A stretch of DNA of 64,000 bases from Manis javanica (Eukaryota; Chordata; Mammalia; Pholidota; Manidae), in the NCBI RefSeq assembly GCF_040802235.1, contig NC_133170.1:6277001-6341000 (forward strand). The letters run 5' to 3'. Numbering within the stretch: the stretch's first letter is position 1; each line of letters opens with the position of its first letter. Below the pieces are notes generated by a model. That model ran no database searches. It had not been told where the DNA came from and saw nothing but the letters and a program-made list of their open reading frames with translations. Shown in pieces: positions 45,301 through 58,231 of the stretch. A program made the translations under genes and the position numbers.

Positions 45301-46559
45301 GGCTGCTACCAGCATATTCTCAGGTGGGATGCCAGCCGTTCCTTAGTAACAGTGTATTTTCCTCCTAACTTCGGAATGTTTTTAGGCTGGAGAAAAAAGG
45401 GAAAATACAGAGAACAGTTAAGATAAAATCGCCCAGGATCTCACTGTTTTGTTTTTTTAAACTTAACATTGATCTTTGGCTGCGTGAAGCCCGGACATTG
45501 CGCTCTGATCTCACTCTGGTCTCATGGTTTTCTTGCTTTGGTTTCTGAATCCTGAAATGAGTAACTTGTGCTATTGCACATTTTCTGTTGTTTGGAATCA
45601 TTAGATGCTCAGAATGCTCTGTGGAATTTGGGGTTTTTAAAATAAATGACAGTACATTAATGGATGCGGCCCCTTGATGTCTCTGCAAGAAGCCCAGTGC
45701 ATGCAGCTCTGGAACTTGGCAAGTCGGAGATTTATGCAGCTTGTTATCTCTCCTACTTTGTTTTCCCTCCCCAAAAGCATTAGTTTTTTCTCGCATCCCT
45801 TAAACCATTCATATATATCAAAACATTTTAACATTCCAAATATTGGTTTGTTCATGTTTCTACTCTGGTGAAAATAGGATGCTTCTCCTGATTTTATTTC
45901 ATTTTATTAATCTTATATTAGTCTGAATATAGTTGACAAGTGTAAGGTCAGAAATTTTCCTTATAATATTGATATATATACATTTTTTGTCAGTATGGCT
46001 TGTATATTTCAAAATACCCAGGGAATTTTGTTTACAAAGAACATAGCTTCTGATTAAAGGAATGACAAAATGTAGGAATGAAATTATTTATGTGCTCAGA
46101 GAAACTTAAAAAGAAACCCTGTCAGGACAAAGTAATCCTAGACTTTACATATTGATGCAGTAAGAAACTAGCATATAAGAAGCACTCAATTACTATTTAA
46201 ATGTTGAATGAATGAATGAATGACTCAAGATAAGCTATTTCTTAATGTTTTTCCTGGGACAATTAAAGGTTTTTAAAAACATATCATTATTTAACAATTT
46301 TTATTTGTATGAAGAGGGATGAAGAAAAAGAAAGTTGCACTACTAGGCTTATAAACAACTCAGGAAAATAAAGAATTAGATTAAACTCTATAAAAATGTT
46401 TAAAAAATTTTTTGAAATATATTTATACTAAAAAGTTAGAAATATACTAAAAGAATCTAGTTTTTCCTTCAGCCATATTTTCTTTTAATATTTTTACTTC
46501 ATTGGCTTATTTTCTTTCTCCCTCTTTCATCTCTGAGCTATTTGATGGTAAACTGCAGA

Positions 46560-48450
46560 CATGACACCTTTCTACCCTGAAATACTTGTGTATTTTCAAA
46601 AACAAGGATATTCTTACATATCCACATTGTAATTAGTGAAACAAGAGAATACACAGATACCGTATGATTAGCTAATCTATAGGTGTTATTAATTTCTCAC
46701 CAATCACCTCAATAATGTCCTTTATGGTAGGAAAAATATTCAGGCCCTGGACCAATCCAGGATTACATACACATTGCATTTAGTTGTCATCTCTTTGGTC
46801 TTTTACTGTGAACAATTTCCTCAGTCTGTAGTTCGCCTTTGCATTTTACAACCTTAACATTTTTTGAAGGATATAGACCAGATATTCTGTGGAATATTCC
46901 TCAGTTTGGGTTCGTCTGACACTTCGTCATAGCTGCAGAGACGACCTGCTCTCTGGGCAGGAATGTTACAGAAGTGATGCTGTGTTCTTACACTTCAGAT
47001 CAAGAGGCCGTGTATGTTTGTCCTTCCTGGTGATACTAACTTGGTGCTGTCCACCAGGTTTTTCCACTTGAAAGTTACTGTTTGCCTTTTGTAATTAATA
47101 GTTTTGTGGGTACAACTTTGAGACTACATAATATACTTGTCCTCAAGAATTTTTTAACCATTAGCTATGTCCACCGATGACTCTTACCTGAATTATTACT
47201 ATGTCTTGTCAAATGCTGATCTTTTAAACTTCATTCTTTTACATTTATTGGTTTGCACTCTATGAAAGGGAAGTTTTCCTTTTTCTCCAATCATTCATAT
47301 CAGTCTGAATTCTTGTGTTCCTATTTTATTCAATGGATTTTAATGTTACCAGTTTCCCTCCAGCTTTACTGAGATATAGTTGATAGCAGTATCATTGCAA
47401 TTTCCATGTTAAACATGTTCCCATATTTTGCCTTTAGGCTGACTCCGGGTTCTTCTGATATGTCTTCACCATTCTTGGGGGCACTTTCCCACTTTCTGGC
47501 ACATGATATTCCAGACTTATCTTGCATTTTCTCTGCCCCATCCCTGGACTCAGCTAGGTTTCTAAGCTCTGGTTCCTTTTAGCGGAAAATGGTATTTAGA
47601 AACCAACACTGGTGTGCTCATTGCTGCTGGGCTGTTACTGCTTCTCCCATAGCAGACAACTAGGAGATACACGTACTTGTACACACACACATATCCACAT
47701 ATATAAAACTATCTATACCCAGTTGGCTAGCTAACTTTATAAAACCATGTGTTCATACAGATACCTGTAATCTAGGACAACAGACACAAGATTTGCTATC
47801 ATGTTCCCCCTTTCCATGCCGTAACTGCTTTCTCTGACAGTGAGAAATCTGGATCACATTATCCTCAACATATTATTTGCTCACTCACAGAACTCAGAAA
47901 ATGTTAGAAATGCTAAGCTACAGCACTGGGAAAAACACTGACTAGAATTCAGTATTTGTTTGCAGTTTTGTCTTTAGTCTAAACCTACATAGTCCACATA
48001 CTGTATTCTAAAGTGTGCATTCTTCTTCTAGTTTTTATCTTCAGCATGATAATGTTATCCATTTGGTGTTATTTGATATACAGGCAGGTTCATTTGCTTG
48101 TGTCTATATTCCATTTTAGAGTTTTTCACCATTTTTTTTATTGTGTGTGTGTGTTGTATACATAGAACACTGATGGTTCAAAAGTCAAAACTCAACAAAA
48201 AAGGTGTATCGGTAAAGCCTCATGACTTTAGCAAGTAATTTTTCTTTGTTGGTTGTTTCTTCTGCTCTGCGATTCAGGATCCTTTGGTTCATTCTCCCTG
48301 TATTCTGTGCCTGCCTGCTCTCTACTCCTGAGACAGACAGACATACACACATATTGATGCAGATGATATTTAAGATGAGGTCTGTTTGTTCCACCTTGGA
48401 ACATGATTCTTTATAGAAACAATATTCTTAATTTTTTCAGAGTACATTAC
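46560..48450 (-). mobile_element. Diverged L1M-type 3' region
   Basis: The plus strand shows an ordered set of antisense old-L1 3'UTR landmarks. These are tttagttgtcatctctttgg, gaacaatttcctcagtctgt, gggcaggaatgttacagaag, ccaggtttttccacttgaaa, and later gttcaaaagtcaaaactcaa. Between about 47340 and 48110 the match is weaker and other inserts may be present. A (GT)n run lies near 48142-48153. Confidence 0.6.
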
Positions 48451-49059
48451 CTTTGTTCAATGTAGGATAAGGATCCATTTAAGTGATGTAAAAACTGTTT
48501 CTCATGAAAATACCATAATGGACTATGAGGTCCAATTTTACTGTATGAAAGTACAGTTTCCTTTACTGAGACAAAGCAACCTGGCTTTGTTTTCACTTAA
48601 ATGCTAGACCAAAACAACACATGCATCACTTCCTCCATAAGACAGTGACCGCAGACGAGGCATTCACTGTCTGGACCCCGGGCCAGGCCACTCTGGGGGC
48701 CCTGCTTCCTCAGGTGTGTGTCTTTCAGTGCCCCTGGAAGTGGCCAGCTGCCTCTAATTTCCTCACGGTCCAGGAGGGGGGTGATGGGGGTGATGGTCAA
48801 GACTGATTTTAAAAAAGCAAGAATCCATCATGCAAAAGCTAAGATTTTCACTATTATATTTTGAAGTCCTTGACTGTGTTTTAAACACATTTCCAGGGAT
48901 CTGGCCTCGCTATTAAAACAACTTAGCTACATAAAATATTGATTTTTTTTTCCCTCTCAGCCTCTATTCCAAAGGTCTGTACCCATAACCATTTGATTCT
49001 TTGGGGAAAAGGTTCTGTTCATTTTTTTTCTTTTATATAACCTAGCTTTTGTATTCAGT

Positions 49060-51450
49060 ATTACACTGAATACCTACAATGTGCAGGCACTGCACTGGGA
49101 ATTTAGGCAGTAATCAGAACAGGTGAAAGCCCTTACTGTTATGGAGTTTCTATTGTCAACTCCATAAAATAAAAATAAACAGGAGAACTGCTAATTATTT
49201 AGTTTGCTACAAGATGTCAAGTGCCATGGGGAAAAGGCCAGATTAAGGAGTAGAAGTTACATGGTTAGTGGATGCAGTTGTGATGGAAGGTACTGTGGTC
49301 AGGTGAGGTGGAGGCAGTGATTTGAGTAAAGACTTGAAATTGGTGAGGGTATCACCTGTGCAGACACCTGGAGAGGGGCCCTGCGGGAAGAGGGAACAGT
49401 CAGCGAGTGTTAACAAGGCCACTCCGTACTTAGCTTACTGACAGAGGAGACGGACACAGAATGGTTTGGGGGGTTGGGGGGAGGAAAGAAATACATAGGG
49501 CCTTGTGAGGCAACTCAAGGGTCTTTGGGTTTTATCCTGAGTGAAATGGGGAGCCCCTGGGCGGACTGGAGCATTGAAGTGACATGATCTGACATGTGCC
49601 TTAAAGGACTCCACTGGCATATATGACAAATGCAGTGGGATGGGAGCCTTAAGATTAACTGGGCAGCTATTGCAGTGATGTGGGCCAGAGATGCCTGCAC
49701 AGGTCAGACTGGTAGCGATGGAACTGGTGAGAGAATGATTCTGCATTTTGAAGGTGAGCTAACAGAACTTCCGAATTTACTACACGTCAGTCTGAGATTT
49801 CTGAGAGGCGTCAAGGATGAGCACCAGCCGGGGCAACCTGAAAACCAAGGCTGCCCCTAACTGAGGATGAGGAAGCGTACGGGTGGGGTAGGTTTCACGG
49901 GGCAAGGTCAGTTCAGTTCTGGATGGGCTGAATTTGAGATGTCCTCAAGACGTCCAAGTGGAGATGACAGTTAGGTGGTCTGAGCAGTATTTCTGGTGTG
50001 CGGAGGAACAGTGAGAGCCGTAGGCACAAAACTAGGAGTTGACAGCTAGAAATTACATGTGATTATCTAAAGAATGAGTGAAGATAAAGAGGAGAGCCTG
50101 GGACATACTTAGCCCTGGGATATCTCAAAAGTTGGGAAGAAATGTAGAAAACAGCAAAGGAGATCAAGAGTATCCAGACAGGAACAGAAAGAAGACCAAG
50201 AGTTTCGCGTCTTGCCAGCCAAGTGCAGCAAGTGCCTTGAGGAGGCGGGTGTGGTCGGGTATGTCCGATGCACTGAGTCCAGTGAAAATGAGCGGTGAGA
50301 ACTGACCACTGGACTGAGCAACATGGAGTCCTGGTTTCAGTTAAATGGTGGGGGCCAAAGCGTGACTGCAGTACATTCAGGGAAGAATGGAGAGAGGAGT
50401 TGGCGACATGAAGTACAGAAAACTCATTTTAAGTATTACTCCAAAGGGAAGAGAAAATGGAGGGGAGATGGCAGGGGGAGTGGGGTGAAGAGGCTTGAGC
50501 TGGGAGAAATAATAGCAGACATGTCTACTGATAGACCCAATAGAGAGAGAAAACTGATATTGTAGGAGAAAGGGAGAATGCCAGAGCAATATGCTTGGGT
50601 GGGGACAGGACCTGGTGCACAAATGCAGGGATCAGGTTTAGGGAGGCAGGTGGGTAGGCAGGAAGGGAGTATGTGGGTCCAAATGTTGGTAGACGGCTGG
50701 ATGTGGTTGTGGGAGACTGTGGAATTCCCCTCCTGTCTTGCCAGTGGGTTTCAGCTCTGGACAAGTTCACTACGGATCCAATGTGACCAAAGAAATGACA
50801 GTAGAATGTTCTTGGAGTGGAAGGGTTCTACCCAACTTTATTCCCACGGTGGCAGGTCAGTCACTAGAATCCCATGCATTCAGAGCGAGTCTGCAGGCAG
50901 CAAGCCGGTCTCTGCCTCTGGGCCTCTCTGTCCCCGCAGCTGTCTCAGTCTGTCCTCGGTGCTGCCACCATTCCAGTCTCATCTCTGCACTCCTACAGTC
51001 CTGCAGCCGTGCCACTGTGCCGCCCAGAGCACTGGGCGGAGCTCTTTATATAGAGTCAATAACGACGTATTGCCCACACGAGTGTAGTGAGCCAGCCGAC
51101 CAGGGCCAGCTGAGAATCCCGGCCACAGGAACCTTCACTGTATCCACACCTCCCGATTAATTTTCTCAGTAAAGCAAGAAAGAAGGTCATCAGTTGGGAC
51201 CAAGGATGAGGGAGGTACCAGAGCCCTGAGGAGGTATGAAGTAGTGGCCTAGCAATGAATTTAAAATGAGACCAATCCACATGGTTTGTTTTGTACAGCT
51301 GCACAGGTGAAGCATGGAGAAAACAGAGTTCAGTAAACCACATTTTGGTTTTGCCAAGCGACTAAGACAAAGCTAGAGGGTCAAGAGAGCTGAGTGACAG
51401 CATAGGAACAGTTACCGTGACTGAACATGGTATTTAAACCAGGTGAGGGA
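49060..51450 (-). mobile_element. Long L2 LINE remnant split by a solo LTR
   Basis: The plus strand follows the antisense L2 order: ctacaatgtgcaggcactgc; attttgaaggtgagctaac; tgaatttgagatgtcctcaa; and ggtgggggccaaagcgtgac. It resumes beyond the LTR at 51154 with aagcaagaaagaaggtcatc. About 2 kb of L2 with no intact frame. Confidence 0.65.
50734..51148 (-). mobile_element. Solo LTR with TATA box, polyA signal and 5-bp target duplication
   Basis: The plus strand starts TGTCTTGCC and ends TATCCACA, giving TG...CA ends, flanked by cctcc on both sides (50729-50733 and 51149-51153). On the minus strand it carries a TATATAAAGAG TATA box near 51045-51055 and an AATAAAG signal near 50839-50844. These give a U3-R-U5 layout with an R region of about 180-200 nt. 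It is related block by block to 34784-35124. No internal retroviral genes remain, so it arose by LTR-LTR recombination or as a minimal element. Family unnamed. Confidence 0.8.
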
Positions 51451-51579
51451 AGAAGAGACGATTTCAAGAGCTTAGTGACAAATTACTTAACCTATCTAAC
51501 CCTGTTCGTCACCTGAAAACAGAGGGCCGTTGAGGCTTACGTGAGATAGCATGTGTACAGAAAACGAGGACCAAGCACT

Positions 51580-51755
51580 GACTGAAGCCAGCAGTTCTCA
51601 AGGGAGGTTTCCCATCAGCATCACCTGGGGAAGTTTTGAAAACACTAATGCTCAGAGCCCAACGCAGGCAAACAGAATTTCTGAGGCCAGGCCAGGACAT
51701 CACTACTTACTCCTGAGGCGGCTCTACTGTATAGTCAGGGCTGCAAACTTTAACT
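51580..51755 (+). mobile_element. MER5-like hAT-Charlie element
   Basis: It begins cagcagttctcaagggaggt, continues catcagcatcacctggggaa and aacagaatttctgaggccag, and ends with a short degraded terminal repeat. Typical MER5A-type layout. Confidence 0.7.
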
Positions 51756-51774
51756 AAATGATCTCTATTAATAT

Positions 51775-51955
51775 TAAAAATTAAAAATTATGTGCTGTAT
51801 GTCTCTCATGGGGCAGACAATACACTAGAACATTGTCTCATTTAAGTCCCACAACTTTTCAAGAAAGCGTTTGTGCCTCAAGTCACAAACAGCTGAGGGG
51901 CCGAGCCAAGGACCTCTAGCCAGTTGTCTATGACACAGTCCTTCCTGCTGTGAGC
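51775..51955 (+). mobile_element. MIR SINE
   Basis: Shows MIR order: tctcatttaagtcccacaac, then gtcacaaacagctgaggggc and agccaaggacctctagccag. Ancient and diverged. Confidence 0.65.
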
Positions 51956-52025
51956 TTGTCCTGAAAGAACCTAAGAGCATCAACATTAACTGAGATCTCG
52001 TGAGAACTGCATCATCACAAACCTG

Positions 52026-52232
52026 CTAAACTTTATTAAAATAAAACCAGAATCTGTAGTTTAACAAGATCTGCAGGTTAGTCTTACGTTCCTTAGAAAC
52101 TGAGAAATCCTCTTCACGGTGTAAGGGGGACCCAAGCAGGTCATACTGATGAGTCGAGGGCAACATTTGAAGGAATTCTTCCGCTGATGCCAACTGCTTC
52201 CAAGCATCAGTTAGTTCCTTAGGTCCTACCAA
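52026..52232 (-). other. Unassigned ORF with overlapping polyA signal
   Basis: The minus strand has an open frame of 68 codons, beginning MVGPKELTDAWKQLASAEEF and ending in an aromatic-rich tail. An AATAAAG polyA signal (52032-52037) overlaps the stop region. Composition is protein-like (mixed acidic and basic residues, few low-complexity runs), and CTTTGGTAG just upstream could serve as a splice acceptor. I do not recognise the protein. It could be a terminal exon, a pseudogene piece or chance. It lies beyond the inferred FGD4 polyA site. Confidence 0.25.
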
Positions 52233-52882
52233 AGGTAATAAACTTCTAAAAAGGATTATCTCTGGAAATATTTTGCTTATGACATCATACTAAAAGTTGC
52301 TGAGGATTTCTTTTTGGGATATCTTTTTATTGTTTAAATCAAAAGCCAAGGTAAAAATCCAATGAAGTGTTTCATGGACTACTATTTGTGTAGCGTTTTA
52401 TGCTCCCCGAGGGTCTTTTTTTGGGGAATGATCATGAGAGTTTATTAGTGGGATTGAGGTAAACTGTCTACAGACACAAAACAGGAAATAGCAGGACTAA
52501 GATGCAAACACATTTTCTTTGACTTCCATTTGCACGTCTGTGTCACTGTGTAAGGCCGACCACTATAGGCGCACCCCATAAAGGCGGGAGTAGGGCGGTC
52601 ATTTCCCAGGAACAGTGTGGTGCGCTATGACGGGTTCCTGGAGATCTAGCCTTGGGGTTTTCACAGGGAGAAGACCCCTTTCTCTTGGCTTCTGCCACAC
52701 ACTCTTGAACAACTTCCACAAGTTCTGGTGGAGATCGGAGACTGGAGGGGCAGCAGTCCCGGTGAGAGTAACTTTTTTCCTGAGCCAACCAAAATTTCTG
52801 ACAGACAAAAATCACTATAACCAAACATACATAATCCTAGTTTAAATAACATCTAAGTCTTTAGAATTCATTTAAGGATGTA

Positions 52883-52888
52883 TTTATT
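52883..52888 (-). terminator. Candidate distal FGD4 polyadenylation signal
   Basis: AATAAA on the minus strand within GTAAATAAATACATCC. A GT/T-rich element follows (TATGTATGTTTGG, about 52824-52836). Cleavage is expected about 15-25 nt downstream, near 52860-52868. Choice among several AATAAA motifs is inference. Confidence 0.45.
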
Positions 52889-55800
52889 TACAAGATACAA
52901 ATGCTTGACATTTAATAGGAATTAAAGTGCTTAATTTTACAGTTTCCAATTCTATGCCTTTGACCAAATATACATATGTTACACAATATATACACTATAT
53001 GCAAAGTATTTTACATTCATATAGCTAGAAAAGAAAAATTACTTTTCGTGTATGCTTTTTCACATTTGAGTCAACTCTAAAATTCTGATAACACACCTTT
53101 TCAAACTGATCAGTCAACAATTCAAAAATCCACATAACACTTATTCAAAATTATCAGTCAATTGTCACTCACAAAATGAAATGCTAGTTTGGTTTTAAAA
53201 AAATGTTTTATATTCAGACATGATTGCTAATGCGTGGAGGCCCTCCCCCAAAGTGATACATTCCAACACCCACATGATGTGTAATATATAATGCAATTCT
53301 GTTATAATGGTCCCCAGATACTCTATGACGCTTCTTCCCAAACCTCTATATATCACTCTATGTATTTGGTTTCACTTAAAATATGCTACAATTATACTTC
53401 TTGATTTAACTTCCCACTAAATCTATCAGAATAAATTTTAGGAAGGGGTATGCCATCACGGAACTCTCAGGGATCGAACATGTCACGAATTATCTTGAGA
53501 AGCTCTGTGCTACTTCATCTCAAACCAGAAAAGACACGGCATTTTGCCAAATACTCGGTCCAAAAAGTTAGAAGACCATGATTGGCTTTTGAGGGTTTTT
53601 AAAAAAATCTCAGCAAACAGTGCAAAAAATGGCCCAACTGAATGAAAAAAAAAATTTTTTTTAAGCATCAAGGAAAAGGAAGGGATGACAAGACACCAAT
53701 GGAATAACTGAGATGCCGCGGCAAAGGCCTGGTGCAACAGGTCCTACCGGTATTCAGTGATACAGATTTATATTTTAGAGTTCAAATTCCTTCTGCAATT
53801 TAAGGATTTTTCTCTTTACATTGCTCCAGCTCTGGTATCCTTCTGTCTGCCTTGCCTTTCTGCTCATTCTTGCCTATTTCAGTCCCAAACCTTATCCCTC
53901 TTAACTGTATCAGTGAAGGATGCAAAGTTATTTTCTCGTGACAGTATGATCATGGGGCATCCATCAGAATGAATTATACTAAAAATCCAAGTACACTTAT
54001 ATTAAAATAGTTAAAAAGACCAGTTTCTATTAAAAATTTCATTCCTGTGGAAAAACAGAATTGGAAATCAATAGTGTTTTTACATATATCTTACATTTTC
54101 TAAGTCTGGAGAATCTACCGTAGACAGCAATATGACAATAAAAAGCCATTTGTTCCTACTAAAACTGGATGAGAATGAAGAAGTAAAATGATCTACTCTG
54201 GATGTCGATCCAGTCCTAAGAACCGGTTAGCACAGTTTCCCTATGAATACATGCTACAAGAATACAAAATTTGAGAATAAAAACATTAAGGCCCTCTTGC
54301 CTTTTAATTTTAGCTTATAAATATCATGTGCTTACTTTTAGACCCGCTAACACAAATATCATGTGATGGGGGGAATTTTAATTAATCTTCTATTACAGCA
54401 TTATAGCAAGGGTACCTGCAACAATGACAATAAAGACCTTTGTTCCCGAGTTCATTTGTCCCTACCGGTGCTCTTTGCTCCGAATATATCCAGTTCAGAA
54501 AATCATTAGTACAGTTATCACAGACAATATGCTCAGAGTAAGAACTTAAGGCTTTGAATATAACCAGAAATGAGATCCAAAATTTGAAGGGAAAACAAAA
54601 CAAAACAAACCCTGTTTCCACAAAGTAGACGAGAGAAACAGAATCGTGAACTCGCAGACGTATTTTTGTTATAAGGTTTTCAGAAGGCATCAGCGGATCT
54701 TCAACAGCCCTGTAATACTGTGAAGTTTGTAGTTTTTATATACTTAGGGCTATAACAAGTATTTTTTTTTATCTCTAAATGTACATCTATAAATGGGAGC
54801 AGGGTACACTGAAAAGGTTGGTTCTTGCAAAAAGTTCGGTAATTTTTAAAAACGGGGTATTAAAAAAAATGGGTTTAGGTCACCCAGTGAAGATGAGTAC
54901 ACCAACCTGCATGCTGTATTAAAGTTTGTGGAAAACTAAACGTAGCCTGGTAAGTAGTGTGGATGTGTTGGTTCACCATCCATACCCTTTTCAGAAATAA
55001 AAATGCTTTTGATAGTTATTTGAATCCAAGGAATAATGCCTCCCTCCACCCCTACCTTCTCTACCTTATGCTCAGCATTCTGAATTACAGTATCACTTCT
55101 GGAGAGGTTAATTCTCTACATGCTTGCGGCTACAGGCATCCATATTAAAATTTTCAATATAAAAACATACCCTGAAGAGTTTTATTGCTTGCATACATGA
55201 TGGCACTGTAGATGCCATTATTACAAAAGTGGCTGGTGGCATCCTTCATTGCTGAGTCCCACTTAAAACCTGGAGATTGGTCTGCACTACGTTTTGTACT
55301 TAATACACCAAATGGCAGACTTTCAATGGAAGTGACATTTAAGTTTAAAAAATTGGAACGTTTTGTAATGAATAGCAACTTTTATCAAAGAAGTACTTTT
55401 TAAGTTTGGAGGAAGGGCACTTTAAAGATGACTTGGGGAGCACCAAATTGGAAAAAGTAAAGAGAAAGACCCATATGGAATGCCGGTTTGAGAAAGAAAG
55501 AAGGCAATCCATTAGTTTTTTAGGTTCAGTTTGTCATGACTGATCAGATATTTCAGCGGAAGACATAGATAATTCTTGTGACCCATCACCCCTTGAGGCC
55601 TTCTGACTTAGTTGAGGGCTCACTACATGACGAGGGGTGTTCCTTTAACCTCCTCCAAGCACGAGCATTGGTGGTTCTTTGAGGGAAACAGGTAAGGCTG
55701 TTTCATTGCTTCCCTTTGTGTTTGTCTAAAGAACAAGGAGTGGAACGTGAAGATGGTTACTAGGTAACCAGAAATTCTCTCCTGGTGCTAATATTTCTAG

Positions 55801-57549
55801 TTTTTTTTTTGAAGATAATAAAAGCTAAAAGCATGATACTATTTGTTCTCGCTACCCAAATATTCTTTCAATAATCTAAATTAAATAACACTGGTAATGT
55901 ACTGAGCCAAAACTTGTGTCCATGCTACTTGCACCCTAAGAAAAGAACTCAGTGGAAAGTGGAGTCTTCTGGTCTGATAGAGTTTTCAGAAATAATCTGG
56001 CCCATAAACCTTCTACTGGCCCTTCCATTCCCATTGTTCTATCCACACGTACGAAAGTCATCTTCTACTGATAACCGTTCTACATTCTTATTCCTCCTCT
56101 TTTCTTGAGGTTAAGAAAACCAGAGCATCATGTATGGCTACAGTTAGCCTCCTACACAGCCATCCGTGCGCACACACACACGCGGTGCACACACCCAGCT
56201 AGCCACTCGGAAAGAGGAGCAACGTAAACATTTCTTCTAGTGTGTCTCTGATTTAATAGGGCCTAAGAAGCTTCCTTCATCTCTTTTTTGGCTCCAAGTA
56301 TTTGGTTTAATGTTAATTAATGATCATGGCTGGTATTATTCCTTTTACAGAGGAAGGCCTGGTGCCGGCCATAGTTAGTACACCTGCTCCTTGGGGGCGG
56401 GGAAAAGGAGATTCCAAATATTTCTTCAACCAACAGGGCCTGATAAAGCAGGACAGTCTCAAGTTCTGAGTGAATCCATTTGACACCGAAGGTGTAAACC
56501 TCAAAGGCCAAGGATCATGGGGTCATTCTTGTGGATTTCTGGGAGACCGACATACTGAGAAATGATAATGTTTGAGGCATGACAGGGTATGTGGGGGAAA
56601 AAAAACTCATCTGAGAGAAGGATTAAATTAAACAGCCAACTTAATGTGGGATTTTAATCTCAACTACCAACACACTGAAGGGCAACCTTCATGCAAGAAA
56701 TCGTATTTTGTCTATTGAAATCCCTCAGATGGTAAAGGGGCGAGAAGAGCTCAGACTCTCTTCAATCACCTTGTACCTTCCCCAAACCTGCCAGGAGAAG
56801 ACTGCTTTTCAGTACTGCATACCCTCCTCTTCTTTACTGAGGTGGTTTAAACAGTTGAGCATAAACTTCTTTCAATATCTGCCCACTGCCTCAAACACAG
56901 GTCTCACATGTGATTTTGTTTCAGATCTAGCAAAGGAAAGGCCCACAGAGTCATCTGAAGTGCTCATTATATACAGTCCTCATTTCGTCATACTCAACAG
57001 TCTTATGGAAAAGTAAAATCTTACAATAAATGTAGTTTCCATATGTCCCAGTTCTGCATAAGGTCACGTATTTCATACAGTTCAGGTTTTGGTAGGAATT
57101 TTTATATGTGCTGATACTAACCGCTGCAATAATTACAGGATTGTGAACGATTAAACAACCTGTATGACTTTGACCATCTCATGTATCTCAGAATATGCAT
57201 ATTATTATCTCATAATAATCAAGACTGAAGCAATAATTAAACCCTCATCTTATATTTAAATAGGTTATTATTAGCACCTTCAAAGAGAGGCACTGTTTTA
57301 AATAGGCACAGAACAAAAAAATAGTACTTCAAAAATACTGTTGGAACTAATATATCCCATGCCACATAAATTCCTGCTTTTTCTTATTATAAAAATATCA
57401 ATACCCTTAAGATGTCAATCAGTTAAACATAAATCACCAAAAACATTTCTTACGTTTAGAACACTGTTCAGTTCCCAGATGAAACATGCTTTATATTTAA
57501 AAAATAAATTATAGAGACAAATAGGAACCTAGAGCTGAAGAGAAAAGCA

Positions 57550-57605
57550 TGTATAGTATATATATATATATGTATATATATTTATATTTAATACTATATA
57601 CACAT
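57550..57605. repeat. (TA)n tract in FGD4 3'UTR
   Basis: Short interrupted TA/TG dinucleotide run (tatatatatatatgtatata). Confidence 0.85.
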
Positions 57606-58231
57606 AATTGCTATATACTTAAGATATTTTATTCTTAGGAGTATTTCTACAAAAACAACTATTATCTTTTTTTTTAATAAGTCAAAAATTTGAACACCAA
57701 CAATCTGCCCTTTATCTTTTGTTTTAAAGGAACACATGTTATTTATGCAGCTTGAGTTTTACGAACTAAATTAAATAAGTTAATACAATAGCCTAAACTG
57801 TCCCTGTATTTTTTTTTATCATGGGTCTATTTTGGCAACATGGAGGTATATCTTTCAAACATTACAAGTTCTACATGTGACAGAGAAGACATTAAAGGAT
57901 TTCTTAAATGAAAGTGGGCTACCCTAACCTGATCATGACAGAATCAATTGTCACCACTATCTTCAAGACAGAAAGGACACCACCAAGGAAGAGCTCGTTA
58001 CAAACTGCTCCATTTTTCACATTATTTCCAACTTTGAGCGGCAGGATGGCTCTGCGCATTCATTCCGTAAGAGTACAGAAACATGGGGAAATGGACCCCC
58101 AAAAGATGCATTTATGAGTCTGTATTTTTCAACATAAAGTGCTAAGAGATGAGTAAGGAGAGCTGGGAATGTCTTGAGCTGTAAATCTTGAGACTCCCCC
58201 CCCACACACACACACTGGCTGGTCTTGGGGT

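Larger units (their letters stand above)
52860..58231 (-). other. FGD4: FGD4 3' untranslated region (inferred extent)
   Basis: About 5.4 kb follows the FGD4 stop codon without any recognisable transposon, in contrast to both sides. It is AT-rich, with a TA tract at 57557-57590. An AATAAA on the minus strand at 52883-52888, followed by a GT-rich stretch (52800-52850), is the best distal polyA candidate. The ORFs here, such as 54382-54690 on the minus strand, look like chance frames. Extent is inference. Confidence 0.6.

Noticed and set aside
52543-52852. Three overlapping minus-strand ORFs considered as an exon (segment SPPELVEVVQECVAEAKRKG)
   Set aside because: Several frames are open at once, none matches a known protein, and the region is just past the FGD4 polyA candidate. 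Left unassigned.
54382-54690. Cys-rich minus-strand ORF ending near CHCCRYPCYNAV, first considered as a zinc-finger exon
   Set aside because: It lies in the inferred FGD4 3'UTR. It does not continue the FGD4 frame, and its cysteines do not form a known finger spacing.
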